Shown piece by piece: positions 1-13,100 of a stretch of 64,000 nt of DNA. A program made the position numbers and the translations under genes. Under the pieces are notes generated by a model. That model had not been told where the DNA came from, made no database searches, and saw only the letters and a program-made list of their open reading frames with translations. The stretch covers positions 72,263,764-72,327,763 of the forward strand of contig NC_030683.2 in NCBI RefSeq assembly GCF_000004195.4, written 5' to 3'. Position 1 is the stretch's first letter; each line of letters starts with the position of its first letter. Origin of the DNA: Xenopus tropicalis. Its lineage: Eukaryota; Chordata; Amphibia; Anura; Pipidae.

Positions 1-20
1 CCGGTCCTGTGTCTCCCCCA

Positions 21-333
21 TACACATACAGATACACATACACATACACATAAAGATATAGATACACATACAGAGACACATACACATAAAGATACAGATA
101 CACATACAGATACACATACAGATACACATACAGATACACATACACATAATGATACAGATACACATACACATAAAGATACAGATACACATACAGATACACA
201 TACACATAAAGATACAGATACACATAAATATACAAATACACATAAAGATACAGATACACATACACATAAAGATACAGATACACATACACATACAGATACA
301 CATACACATACAGATACACATACACATACAGAT
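21..333. repeat. Hexamer-based microsatellite (ACATAC/AGATAC)n
   Basis: This is a run of about 310 bases of ATACAC and ATACAG hexamers with scattered ATAAAG variants. It creates a long open frame of alternating I-H-I-Q residues that is not a gene. Confidence 0.95.
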
Positions 334-1516
334 AGACGCGCCTTTCAGATGTGCTGCAATAGGAAGGAGCCAGAAATCTTGTGCAATTGCGGTTACAGTG
401 GGGGCGATGCAAGTAAACACATATCTTAGAAGCGCTAAAATTAGAGATAACTTTGCTGCACCCGAATCATGCTTGTATAGGGGATTTTCAGGTATGTGGA
501 GCAGAGCTCTTCTTTTCAGCGGTGTGATATGATTCTATATTATATCAGCTACACCCACTTGCTTTATGTACGCATATGTTACTCCATTTGCTCTATTATT
601 TTTAAGTGACAGTCATCCTATCCCTGTACATAGTGAGGCGGGTAATATGAAGGTAGGCAGAAGAGAATAGTGAAGGGCCGGGGGCAGCGTTAGCCAGGAG
701 GAGCGGGCAGAGCAGCACGGTGCGCAGGGTAAACGTTGCTTTTCCTGACTGTGCGAGCTAGCTGCCATAGTGGGCTTTGTGAGGCAAAGTAAGGCAGGCT
801 TGGCACACAGCCGGGGCCCATGGGAGGCAAGGAATCCCTCTCATCAGCTGCTGGTATCACTGACAGTCCTGCCACATGTGCACTTGGCTGCTCCCGGCTC
901 AATAACTGCTTCTCTGTCCACTTTCATTATTCCCTTTCTCTCACTACATCCATCTTTCCCTCACAGTGTGCAAGCCCTGCACGCATTCTTGGGGGCTATA
1001 TTTAACTTTTTGCATGGCCACCACCTCTTTTTCCTAATTTATTTCCCCCTATCAAAACTTTGCTTCCTTATTTTGTATACCTGTGTCTCTTTTTGCCTCC
1101 CCCAATTTGTGGATTGAGGTTCAAAATATGCCCTGGCACTTCAAGTACATAGAGGCCTAAACTAATAAATAGTGACTGTGGCATCTTACAGCAACCCCTC
1201 TGGCATTTACCAGAATCCACAGATTTCCAGTCCCTGTCACACTCCTAATACATTAGATTTCTTTTATTTCTGTGACTCCCCTAGCATATACTGTACATAT
1301 GCTCCCCCACTGCTTTTAGCATTATTCTAGCTCTGTCCTTCTTGGGCCTTCATATTCCAATAGGTCCCCAAGCACAGAAATCACATAGCTGCAGTGCTTA
1401 CTTTGGCTTTATATTTGTTTATAATAACTTAACAAAACAGGATTTCGGCCTATTCTTTATTTATATTTGTCATGAAAATACAGATCATAACCCCTCAATC
1501 TCAGTCTATCAGTCTT

Positions 1517-1563
1517 TAGCAATATCTATCTATCATCTATCGATCGATCTATCTGTCTGTCTA

Positions 1564-1597
<34 letters not shown>

Positions 1598-1615
1598 ATC
1601 ATCTGTCTATCATCA
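1517..1615. repeat. Tetranucleotide microsatellite (CTAT/CTGT)n
   Basis: This is a mixed GATA/GACA-type repeat read as CTAT and CTGT on the + strand, with interruptions by CATC and CGAT. Confidence 0.95.
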
Positions 1616-3224
1616 CCTTCTTTCTGGGACATATTTATGCAGATAATTTGCCAGCATATTTACACTTAAAAAATCGTAAGAATTGATGTGAGCTCTGGTA
1701 GAGTTCTAGTCTAAGCTAATACTAATAGAAGTAAAAAAAAGTTCAAGAAATAACTTATTGCGAATCTGAATAATCTAAAATTGAAATCATGTACAGTTTA
1801 TATGCAAAACCATTTTAAATTAAAAGGTGTTTGCTACATGAAACTGCACATCAAATGGTGGATGAACAATATATGTTTTTTGACTTTTAATTATAAAATA
1901 TCACCATATTACCCAGCCAAATACAAACTGGTTTGTTGTCATACAACAGTTTGGCACAGTTCATAAGATTATACATTGTTTCTGTGTTTAATGGATGTGC
2001 TTTCAATGCACTGCAGGCATGGAAGGGGTTACAGGGTGGGAAACATGAAGTAGTCTGCCGATGTCAACTTACAGGCAGTGCCCACAGACTTAGCTGCTTA
2101 TAGTGGGGTTTTGTCTCTATGCCTTGGGTGGGGAGCACTTTTGATCTGTGTATTTTCAACTGGAAGCTGCTGACCTGCTGGAAAATGCAGTTAAGAAATA
2201 ACAAAGTGCAGCAAGTGAACATGTGTGATTAGATCACCAAAGATAGCGCCAATGGGACGATGACAGGAGGGTGTGTATCAGAAGGGCATATTCAAGGCAA
2301 CAAACATTGAAAATGAAGCCTGTAGAAGTGCAAGGAATTAATAAGAGATCACCAGAAGAGACAGTCACCTTAAAAGTAACTTTTAATATGATGTGGTCAT
2401 ATTCTAAGAAAATGTGTCTTTTTATTCTGTCTCTGTCTAGCTTAAATTAAAAATGCTATACAACTGCTGTGATCATGGACCCCAGTAGCTAAAAAAAACG
2501 ATTCACCTTGATGTTGTATTTTTAGTTACTAATATCAATCTAATCAATTAGCTTTCTTTGAGGATTGTGATCTTTTCATCTTATTTTGTGGGCCTGCAGT
2601 AACTATATCACTTCTCTGTTGAGTGTAGTGGCACTCAAAATCTCTAAATTTGTAAAGTTTTAAATGTTTCTTGTTAATTACCATATAGACATCTAGTATA
2701 TGAATTACTGCTAATGTAGTTCATATAATTGGCTTCAAAATACTTTAATATGTAGTGGCTTAATCCTTGGGCCTATATATATTATGTGGAAGCCCGCTTA
2801 CTTGGGGTTTTTTGCCAAAAACTGTCAGCAGCATCTGCCCATGCAAAAATGCACCCAAACTGAAACTCTTTACTTTGTGCACTAGAAATTCCTGAATCCT
2901 TAAATGATTTATGTTGTACATCAAGTGTCATATTCTGGTAAGCCACAATTATGAATAGAAACAAATGGGTTCAAGTTTAAGGATCCTCTGATGACAAATG
3001 GATACACATATGGTAATGGGAAGCGTTTATGCTACTGTCCTGTGGTGGGATAAATCAACATGCTGTCAAATATTTGTATGGCATGTGGCTCTGGAAATAC
3101 AGTCAAAACTATTATTATTAAATCTTTATCATTTCCAATAGTAGTCACAAACAAAATATTTGGTCAGTTTACCCTTAGCTAATAATGTTAGGGTTAAAGA
3201 CATATGACACCAGTTATTTGTACC

Positions 3225-3436
3225 TATGAGCCACATCTAAAACATTTCTGGGGGCCAAATAAGGGCTGTGGGTGGCTATTAAATAGCCCCAATACAGACT
3301 GGCAGCCTACAGGAGGTTTTTTAGGCAGTACACCTGCTTATTATGCAACCAAAGCTTGCCTCCAAGCCACTGTGAGCAATATCCAAGGGGTTGGTGAGCA
3401 ACATGTTGCTCACGAGCCACTGTTTGGGGATCACTG
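3225..3436. mobile_element. hAT-like non-autonomous element, fragment
   Basis: The right end reads TTTGGGGATCACTG, the inverse of the CAGGGATCCCCAACC end seen at 9886. The interior (GAGCCACAT, CAACATGTTGCT, GAGCCACTG) matches the 9.89-10.19 kb copy closely. The left terminal repeat is missing. No coding capacity is visible. Confidence 0.65.
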
Positions 3437-3479
3437 ATCTATAAACGCAAAGGGAATTAAGGTCCCAGATAAAATCACT

Positions 3480-3775
3480 TCACAATAGAAAAAGATTAGG
3501 GTGGGGGGGCAACGCCTGATTCCAAATTCCCCCATTCGTGCACCCCCCCGTATGCTTGCGTGAACAAACCTCTTCCCCCCCTGCACTGCGCCAACGGGCA
3601 TGCATGGGCATTTAAACTCCCATACAGAGCAGTGGGGAGAAGTCCCCATTGCTCCGTATGGGAGCAAAATGTCAAAATTTCGTTACGGCGGGGCAGCCAC
3701 TAAATTTGTGCCACCCTAGGCCCGGGCCTTTGTGGTCTCGCCACAAATCCGGGCCTGGGGGGCGCATTATCGGGT
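3480..3775 (-). repeat. Interspersed repeat 'family A', minus orientation
   Basis: This is GC-rich sequence that is the reverse complement of a closely similar repeat at about 59983-60268. Both contain a hairpin built on CATACGGAGCA(A/G)TGGGGA and the block GGCCCGGATTTGTGG. It looks like a non-autonomous DNA transposon, but termini and target duplication are unclear. Confidence 0.6.
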
Positions 3776-4601
3776 TAGCTATGTGTATCAGTGGCCTGTA
3801 TTGGACTGCCAGATTAAAGCATAGTAATTCTTCTACATGTATTAGAAAATCTTGGTTATTGCAATCTGTGGGTGACATTACCTAACCTTGGCTAATACAT
3901 TATGTCTGTTTTTATGAAAACAGCACATGTGAATAAATGTGGTAAGTATTTGTAATCATAGGAAAGTGCCGCAGGATATTATGTAATAGTGGAAGAGCAC
4001 ATGCAACTATGTGAGCTTAAGGCAGGTGCATACTCAATTGTGCTACAGCAATGTAACCCTGAGATTCTGTGAAGTGTTGTGAGTCTCCCTGTGATATGCT
4101 GTAGAAGCCTCTCAGCTAAATTAAATAAGGTTTTTTCAATTTTGTGCTTCAGTTAAAATACATTTCACCTGTCTGTGAATGTGAGGGTTAAGCTGATCAT
4201 ACACTGGCCTACACTGGCTGCCAGCTCAGCTGCTCCTCAACATATTTTTCTGTCTGTGAAAATGCAGTCTTTATTGTATATCTAATTGAGTTTGTAATAA
4301 GACACACAGTAAGTTGGTAAATTTTGTTGGTAAGGATCTGCTGGAATATCCTATGCTTGTTGGTCAAAGGGCAAAAAATTTGCATCAGCCCAGTGTGGTC
4401 TACCACTTTACTGGCCAAAGATCCATTATTTGGTGACCTCACGAAACAAGTGTTTTTTTCTCATGTATGGCAGGCTTTAGAAGACTTCTGTACTCTTAGT
4501 CATGTAAAAAAGGTATGTAGTTTAAATGCAGAACCTATAATAAAATATGAACCTTCTAAAATCTCATTTAAATAGAATCTATTTATTAAGGGTGTTTGTT
4601 T

Positions 4602-4673
4602 TGTAATCACACTGTATGGTTAGGAGTGTACAACCAGTGTAATCACACTGTATGGTTAGGAGGGTACAACCAG
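4602..4673. repeat. 36-bp tandem duplication
   Basis: Two adjacent 36-bp copies (4602-4637 and 4638-4673) differ by one base. Each ends at CCAG, and the second runs directly into the hAT element that begins at 4671. Confidence 0.85.
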
Positions 4674-4942
4674 TGTCGGACTGGGAACCCAGGGACCCAC
4701 AAGAAAACCTTAGACCCTAGGCCCATTTTCCAAATTATTTTTCCTCACCCAAACTCTTTATTCTCCTAGTCTCTTTTATTTACATGCTAGCATCTATTCT
4801 TCCATCTATTTCTCCTGTTTCTTCCCATTCAGAAATAAGAAATGACCATGAAACAGGCCAAATGGTCAGGAGCAGGAGGGCCCACTTACACCTGGGCCCA
4901 CCGGGAGTTTACCTGGTATCCTGGTAGGCCAGTACTACACTG
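4671..4942. mobile_element. hAT-like MITE with 8-bp target-site duplication
   Basis: The element begins CAGTGTCGGACTGGG and ends in ACTACACTG. It is flanked on both sides by GGTACAAC (4663-4670 and 4943-4950), an 8-bp target-site duplication typical of the hAT superfamily. It is 272 bp long and has no coding capacity. The terminus is closely related to that of the element at 48245-48465. Confidence 0.85.
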
Positions 4943-5404
4943 GGTACAACCTTATATATATATATATGTATGTGCCTGAGATATGCTCTATTTTTTAGTT
5001 TGACTGAGGCTATTGAGGCACTATTCTCAAATTTGTAAATAAATTGCTCACGTTCTTAGTTTGCCTGTACTTTTAGTATTGCTAAAAATCCCTAGCACCT
5101 CAGGCTAAAGCAACCTGAGCAAAGAGAAACACCCTATATGACAGCCCTTAGACATATTTGTTAGCCATTAACTAACACAAATGTACCAAAAATTTAAACT
5201 GAGAAAAAGTCTACATTCCCCAGTAAATGAATATAGTCAATCTTATGAATAACTAAACATAATTTTTGTCCTATTGGTATGGGCTTAAAATTGATTGCTC
5301 ATTCCCTACAAAAAGATATAAACTGCAGCTACATCAAAATATTTTCATGGGAGAGGTGTTAACTCTCAGAGACTTAATGCAATAACTTTGTTATATATCA
5401 CATC

Positions 5405-6672
5405 ACTAAATATGTGGCCAACTTCTTTGCTCTCTTAGTTGGCAACACAGTACACCACATTCAGAACTCTATGGACTTTGTCAACAAAGTGCATGAGGTA
5501 AAACTGGAGTTAGATGAAACAATGGTGTCCTATGATGTTACATTTCCAGTCACATGCATACCCACTACCGAGGCAATTGGAACAGTGAGGAAACGGCTGA
5601 AACAAGACGCCACCCTCAGCGGCAGAACAAAGCTGAACCCAGAACAAGTTTGTTCATTACTGGACCTATGTCGTAATACCACTTTCTTTAAGCATGAGGA
5701 AGCTTTTATAGACAAAGACAGGGCTGTGCCATGGGCTCGCCTGTGTCTCCATTTGAAGTGAATCTTTACTCGGAAGAAGTGGAAAAGAAAGCCCTGAACA
5801 CCTTCAAGGGAACAACAATAAGTCATTGGTTCAGATATGTGGATGACACCTGGGTTAAAATTAATGCACACATAAACTCTGTGGACAAAAACATCTATTT
5901 CACAAGGGAAGATATGAAAGACAACAAACTGGCATTTTTGGACTGTGCAGTAGTTATCAAAGGGGGGGGGGAGCAGGATATTAAAGTATACAGGAAACCT
6001 ACTTACACTGACCAGCAACGCCCTGAGACAGAAGTTGGTGCACCCTTAAGACCCAACACCAACCCACATGAAAAGGTCTATGCTGTTCAGTGAAGAGTGC
6101 TCAGATTTATACATTGGGGATACAAAGCAACCACAAGACAAGACCCAGTCCATCTACATCTCCTCCATCTACAAACTCCTTTGAGGACAGCGATGTGCAT
6201 CTTTTGGACCGAGAGGACAGATGGTTTGAAAGGGGTGTGAAAGAGGCCATTTATGCCAGACTGGACGGGGGCCTGCGACACTGCTAAGTCAGCAACTTAC
6301 AATGCTGTTTTTACATATTTCCCACATCGGTTTAACAACAATTTACACTTTCAGTCATGTACACTGAAAGATTAACACCTGCCTCAATGAGAATGCTGGT
6401 GCTATTGTGACTGGCTCACAGTTTCTCACACCTGTGAGTTTCAGCCAACAGCTAACTAAATAAGTTCAATGGAACCATTGTGATTGGATGTCTGTGATTG
6501 TACTACTCTTAAGGGTTTAAATGCTGGGAATTCCCATTCAGCTTAACTGAAGGAGCCACTCGAATGAGTGGTAAAACGTTTTTAAAGAAAACTTAGAAAG
6601 TCCAATTGCTTAAGACTTAGATAGTATATATCATGACCTGGATAAATGAGAATCTTCATAGACATACTGACA
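5405..6672 (+). pseudogene. Penelope-like retroelement, 5'-truncated and decayed
   Basis: Penelope-like elements encode a reverse transcriptase joined to a GIY-YIG endonuclease. In the 5414-5761 frame I read NSMDFVNKVHEVKLELDETM and then SYDVT, the RT domain leading to the first catalytic region. Next come a frameshift and GSPVSPFEVNLYSEE, and then the catalytic RYVDDTW box (about 5833-5853) in the 5731-6093 frame. After KVYRKPTYTDQ the C-terminal RT/linker region is largely deleted, and the sequence jumps to DLYIGDTKQ (about 6105), carrying the YIG of the endonuclease. This is followed by DREDRWFERGVKEAIYARL near 6206-6262. A 3' region with a hairpin follows to about 6672. Frameshifts, stops and a deletion mean it is dead. 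The 5' limit is approximate. Confidence 0.85.
6547..6578 (+). other. Hairpin module CTGAAGGA-stem-AAAACG in the Penelope-like 3' region
   Basis: CTGAAGGA (6547-6554) is followed by a 7-bp stem, GCCACTC/GAGTGGT (outer pair G-T), with a GAAT loop, then AAAACG. The layout resembles a hammerhead ribozyme core (CTGANGA, stem II, GAAA), but the base after CTGAAG is G rather than A, and the GAAA box reads AAAA. Activity is not implied. Confidence 0.5.
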
Positions 6673-7950
6673 GTTAATTTAGAAAAAATCTGTTATGTTT
6701 CCTAAATTGTAAATCAAATATATGGCAAAAACAAATGGACATGTTCCAAATATAATTTTCCTTTCTTTTCTAAGATGATGACGCTGCTTCATTCAGCAGC
6801 TAAGTTCAGTCATTAAAAAAATAGGTAACCAAAGCTTTATCACATTTTGTACAGAATACAAACTGCTGCCTTCCTCATGTATTACATGTATGCAAACTTG
6901 CTTTATTCTACCTAATAACACAAACATTTATTATGTGTCAGCCAGGCAGGTGTCCTATGCATATGGAAATTGTCTACCAATGCATTTTGTCACTGTTACC
7001 GTTTATGGTAAAAAGGCAAAACCTGCAAAACTGACAAATCTCCCGGTTTAATAGCTGGTAAGTTCATTACATTTGTACTGTACTCTGCTATAATTTGCTG
7101 TTAGGGCATTTAGAGATCCTGGTGTACAGGAAACCACTTCTCAATTTTTTAGCCATATGTAATGTTTAAAAGCCGGATGATTTTGGAATATGAGAAGAAA
7201 TGGTGCTGGTTCCATAGTGTGACCCTCATTTCTAGAAAAGATTTGTGGCCATATGCATAATTATTCCCCGCAGTAATAGAAATGTAGGAGATCCACCATC
7301 ATGTTTGTTTAGCTGATGAGAGCAGCAGTTGTAAGCCAAAGTCTTCCTTTGAGCCTAGGGGAGGCAGAAGTCCTGTTAGGGGCCCAGTCCCAGATGAAAA
7401 TCCTGATTGCTACAAAGGGTAAGGGTAAAGCATTGGTGCACTGGGGCATGTTTGAGCGTGAGTGCATGGCCAGTGAGTGTATGGTGCCCCATGATTTCTG
7501 AAGGCGGCCCAGTTTTTAGTCGCCATATTACATATTTTAATATTTTGTTGATTTCAGGACCATTTCTGAGTTGTAGCCTTACCACAGATACCAGATTTGG
7601 GAAGTTCACAATGCAAAGTAATTGGTAGTGGTAATTTTTGAGGTAACTGGTTTATCAGTTTAAAACAGTTTCAGTTCATGTGTTGGAGAGTCGCAATCTG
7701 TGACTATTTCTTTTCGTTCTTAATGTGGTTTTACATGTTTTGCACATTCTGGTATGATTTTAAAAAGAATAATATTTTTGCTGAGGTTTTATTTTATGTA
7801 GATTTATTGTTATGGTCAGTATATGAATCAAGAGCTTGCTGTGCTTCTCTATGTCTTGGTTTACCAAATTAACACCACTTCTTTGTCTTTTTATTGTTAA
7901 CCTAAACAGGACCATTTGAATATAGGTGTGGTTTGCTAGAATATTTACAG

Positions 7951-8012
7951 CCTTATGGTGCCCATACACGTGAAGATCCACTCGCTTGACGAGGTCACTA
8001 AGCGAGCGGCCC
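7951..8012. mobile_element. Harbinger-like MITE, terminal fragment
   Basis: GCCCATACACGTGAAGATC and the following CGAG/CTCG inverted blocks match the end of the full copy at 26392-26708. Only about 60 bp remain. Confidence 0.45.
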
Positions 8013-8307
8013 TTCTAAAATTATTCTTACAATGTTATTAGCTTTTATTTGTTTTAATAATGTTTTAGCCTCCTTATTCCTTGTCTTTTCAACTTGCAAT
8101 TAAAAAAAAGATACCTCGTTGTTTGGGGTCACTGTCCTGGCAACCCCCCAAAAAATGAAAACAGCCGGTCAGGCTAATGTGTGCCGCTTTATCCACTGGT
8201 GAAAAACATAAGCAAAGCAAACACATATACACCATGAATGGGCAGAGCAGATGTTTTATAAGGCCCTATTTAGCTGTCTTATGCTAACATCAATGCACAG
8301 TACTTTA

Positions 8308-8480
8308 TTAAAGGGACAACTTACTTTTGAATTCATTAGTGGTATGACAGTGGCAATCTAAAGCAATTTGTAGTTGGTTTTTGATATATATTCTTTATGT
8401 TTTTTGGTTGCTAGGGTTTCACTTATTCTAGTAACCAGGCAGTAGTTTGAATGACAGACTGCAAGTTAAATACTAGAGTA
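8308..8480. mobile_element. T2-like MITE, left-end fragment
   Basis: It starts TTAA-AGGGACAACTT, fitting the TTAA plus AGGRR terminus that I recall for the Xenopus T2 family. Internal sequence (GGTTGCTAGGG, AGTAACCAGG) is typical of frog interspersed repeats. The right end was not found, so the end coordinate is approximate. Confidence 0.45.
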
Positions 8481-9885
8481 TCTCTAAAAACAATAAAAAT
8501 CTACCCTCACGAATAATCTGCTTTCTGGTTTGTGGTGTCACTGATCACTACAATGCCAGCACTGAGGAAATGCAAAATAAAAGCAAATCTTTTAAAATGC
8601 AAAAAAATAAAAAATGAAAACCAAATGCAAATTACCTTTATTATATAAGAAGTCTATTTTGCATGGCGCCTGTAACTAGAACATTGATAAAAGCCCACTG
8701 AGTGGGTAGTAAATCAAATCAAAAGGTTTTATGTCAGCTACACAATACAGTTATTTAACAATATCCTTTGTTTTTGTATTTGACTGAAATCTAACTGCAT
8801 CCAAAGCAACCTCACTTCTTTATCAGAACAAGCGAGTCTTCCGGTAGAACACATCCAGCATTTCCTGACCTATTTCCTCTGCCTGAACAAAGAAAACATT
8901 TGACCCTCTTTTTCCAGGTCCCATCCCATTGTTGTCAAACCATAAAACTGAAAAGATAAGGGGCTCAGGTTTACTAAGCTGTGCATTTTAAACATTTTAA
9001 TAAAAAATAATAACTTTGGTTCCTGTCAAATGTTTATGGTAAGTGAAGCCCACTCCTAAAGCCCATGCAGGGACTAGTACAAGGGCTCCCACTGAGTGTC
9101 CTGTTTTATTCATTTAGTGAGACAAGAACTATCTTGTTAATGTTAGATTTTACTTTGTATTTGACCCATGGTGTTACCAAGGGGTTTAAACAGGATAACT
9201 TGTACTCTATTTGGAAATTAATGTTTGTGTTAGAAGCCATATGTAAGAGTAATTTTATTATTGCCCCTTGTCTGTGGTACAATGTTATACCATCACCTGT
9301 TAGAAATGGCACAATTTGCTTATATGTCCTAAATCGTGAGTTTTTATTGTTCTTTTACTCATAATGTATATTCAATACACAGCATTAGGTTTAAATCTTA
9401 TACCTGTTATAAACAGCCAATATTATTATTTTTTTTTTTTTTGTAGCAATTGCTTGGTTAACTGGTGCAAAAATATATTCCAAAGAATGTATCTTAGCCA
9501 GAAACACACAGAAATTTTAGAAAAAAAATAGATGTCCACCTTTTTATAATCAGCGAGTTGGTATGTTAAATTTAAAATAAACCAATGGAGCCCATGGGAG
9601 GTCTGGAATGATACATGCTTTGGCCCATTAATTGCATTTAGCCTTTCAGTTAGACAGCTCTGGTATATACTGAACAGCGAAATAAGGCTCATAAAGATTG
9701 AAACCAAAAGAAAAAAGAAAAACTAGGGCAGTGTTTTTCTTGCCTTATATTAGTCCTATCAATAAAAACTGGCATTGCAAATGTAGAGATGTGCAAAAGG
9801 GGTATATTATGTGCCTTGCTGCTCTTCAACTACATTCTCATTAGGATTTTATTCTTTTATTTATCACCCAATGCATCCACTAAGG

Positions 9886-10193
9886 CAGGGATCCCCAACC
9901 TTTTTTACCCGTGAGCCACATTTAAATGTAAAAAGAGTTGGGGAGCAACACAAGCATGAAACATGTTGCTGAGGGTGCCAAATAAAGATTGTTATTGGCT
10001 GTTTGGTAGCCCCTATATGGACTGGAAGCCTACAGGATGTTCTGTTTGTCAGTACATCTGTTTTTTATGCAACTAAAACTTGCCTCCAAGCCAAGAATGA
10101 AAAAATAAGTACCTGCTTTGAGGCCACTGGGAGAAACATCCAAGGGGTTGGGGAGCAACATGTTGCTTACGAGCCACTGGTTGGGCAAAGACA
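9886..10193. mobile_element. hAT-like non-autonomous element
   Basis: The left end, CAGGGATCCCCAACC, is a hAT-type terminus. The interior matches the 3.2-3.4 kb copy. The right end stops at GAGCCACTGGTTGGG without the final terminus, so it is slightly truncated. Confidence 0.65.
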
Positions 10194-13100
10194 AACAGGG
10201 TCAAATAATAAATATGGAACTCCCAGCAAAGCAGCCACATCAGGACTTTGATCCCAGACTTCCAGTACAGTTCACAACAAGGTAGAATTCCAATATATAA
10301 CAGAAGCTAAGGACTACTTGCTTTTGGATTTATATACTACACAAGCACTTTCTTACAGTGCAGTTTGATTATATGCTATTCTGCTTCTGTCAGTTTCATT
10401 TCCTGCAGTGGTGTCTCAGGAACCTAAGACAGGCAATTAAGACTTTGAAAAACAAGTAAAACAAATTTCAATACATTTTTAATTTATGATTACAATGATA
10501 CTGACTCATTTCTATCTGATATTGCCATCATGTCAGAATCTAGTAAAACAGAACATTTTAATTCATTCTTTTAGTACTCCACCTTTCCTTCTGCACATTT
10601 TCCATTTATGCTGAAATGGAGGCTCAAAGTTGTCTTTACTCAGAACATTACTCCGGCCACATTTACAAAGGCTCCAGATGCGAGTGCTAGAGAACAAAGG
10701 GGCAAAACATGGCCAGAGCCTTTTGTGTGTAGCTGGAATGTACAGTGCCACTACAAGGATCTCAAGAGCTTGATACCTGCAGTGTTAAAACAGTATTTGC
10801 TGAATTGTGTTGCATTATAATACATACTGACACAGTTAATGTTATACAGGAACATAAGGAACATATCAGTATTACTTTATTATTTATCAGCAATAATAAC
10901 TTCACCTTAACACAGCTAGGATACAAAAGAGCTTATTTTTATATGATATACATCAGCCCTCATCAAAACATTATTACAACTGACCAAACAAAATATAAAA
11001 AAAGATATTATAAGCTTAGACAGCATTGTATGGTTATTGAGAACATTCCTTTCACATTCCAACCGTTTACTGGCTTTCCATTTTAAAGTGTATATAGGAA
11101 GTACTGCAGGTGAGTTCCATTTACCCTTGCGATCTGTTTTCATCAATGAAAAAAAAAACAACAAATACATTGTTACAAACATATTAATCATTATGTACCT
11201 AATCAGTATTTTTGTTAACACTAACCAAAATTTTATGTTTAAAAGAAAATTGGCTTATATTCTTCCAGCAAATTTATAAAGCTTATAGATCACTGCATGC
11301 ACCAAACATTGCCATTATGTACATGACTGGAACTGTTATATTGTTGCTTCTGCAGAGGCGTTATCTTTAAACACACAAAAAAATTACAGCTTTAGTCATT
11401 AACTAATGATCGTATCATGTTAGAGCATATGATAAAAAAATTTGACTGCTCACATTAAATTCTATAAATAAAATAATATATATTACATATATTATCTTGT
11501 AAATTATTTTATTAAAAGCTACACACAGAATATTTTCTTCTATAAAAGTCAGTGATAAATTAAATTTTTTATGGAAGGACAAACTGGGATTAATTTATCA
11601 ACCCCACGTCTGATATAAACTAAGAGGTTTCTTTTCAGAATAACTGTTTAATGCCTGTTATTGTTTGTACCAGTGCACACTATACTAACATGCAATTTTT
11701 GTTTCCACTTACAAAGTTATTATATTTCTTCAATAATACATGATACATAATTTAGTATCTTAGTGAACTGAACCACAACTGCTTTAACATTAAAACAATT
11801 CTAATATACCACTGGCTAACACACAACAGAAATCCAGCCAGAGAGTCTGGATTGGTCTTGATCAAGGTTTTACATAATGTGGACTGATTATTTAACATAC
11901 CATGTGTTGGAGGACCAGTTAATAGTAAAACCATGGGTTAGACTAAAGCATGGTATTTATCCCAATAAAATTCAATAGGAGGGTGGCATCTAACTGTGGG
12001 CTTCGTATTGGGCAACCGTGGTCAATTTTTTTTTCTATTCAGCTCAAGGGAAGTAAATTGACAGCTGTCGCTTGTGGTATTTTAAAGCAACATTTATTTA
12101 ATGTTAACCTTCTTGTATTGGAATTCTACATGCTCTTATGTTTGTAGGAAATCAAACAAGATACCTTGGCAGAAATTAAATTGCAATTAACAGCTACTTT
12201 GTTAATTGAAGCAATGTTAGATGTAATTACTTATGTCCTAAAGAGACTATCAACCACAGACTCAATTAGTCCTGAAAATTCTCGACTGACGTTTGTGGTT
12301 TGCAGTATCAAAATAACAATCTACACCATCAAAGCTGCAGAAGCTAGTTTAACTTCTAAAAATACTAGCCGAACTTCCTGTTTTTGCCAAGCAACTATAA
12401 AGGGGAATGCACACCATTAAACAATACTCAGAGCCATAAAGGAGTTGAATGAGGGATGGGTGTTTTACTCTGCCTCTTTACTCTTCCCATCCCTTATGAA
12501 TAAAAAAGTGGGTCTCAACTGTAACACATTGGGTATGGGACAGGAAGGACATATGTTCACATTCTTCTAAATTTTGCATATTTTTCAGATGGCAAAACAC
12601 AGGCACATTGGTGTTAGATGCAGAAAAACAGAGGTGCAACTACTTAAGTGCATGGCAGTTTGAAACATCTGCATGCATTTTTGCCCCTGTCAGTAATGAA
12701 GGCTGATATTTATAATAAGTGATAAAAACATAGCTTTTGCTTCAACCAGATATTTATTATTCATCTACCCTGCATGCAAAGCTTTATTTCAGGATTGGCA
12801 ACATTTGTACACCAAAAATATCATAGGTTGGCTATTGTATTCCACCTAAACTACCCCTGTACCTGAAGATTTAATGATGAAATATTTATCTCACAGAATA
12901 TGTATGATATGAACAATAATTATTTTGTAATTACATTCACTACAGTTATAGTAAATTCTGAGAAAGCAGTTCATCTTCTGAAAAGCAAGTGGTGATATTG
13001 TTGTAATCTGGCAATCATGAAGAAAAAAATCAGCATTCTAACTGTTATGGGGCTACATTCATTTTTTAAGCAATACAGGCAAAGTAAAATAGTATTTTAA

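Noticed and set aside
149..532. 127-codon open frame rich in I-H-I-Q
   Set aside because: It is translation of the hexamer microsatellite, with no protein-like composition.
3459..3475. ATTAAG followed by GT as the end of fli1 exon 1
   Set aside because: There is no in-frame start codon with the expected upstream residues, and the context is a repeat edge.
5530..6018. 162-codon minus-strand frame
   Set aside because: It is the antisense shadow of the Penelope-like reverse transcriptase.
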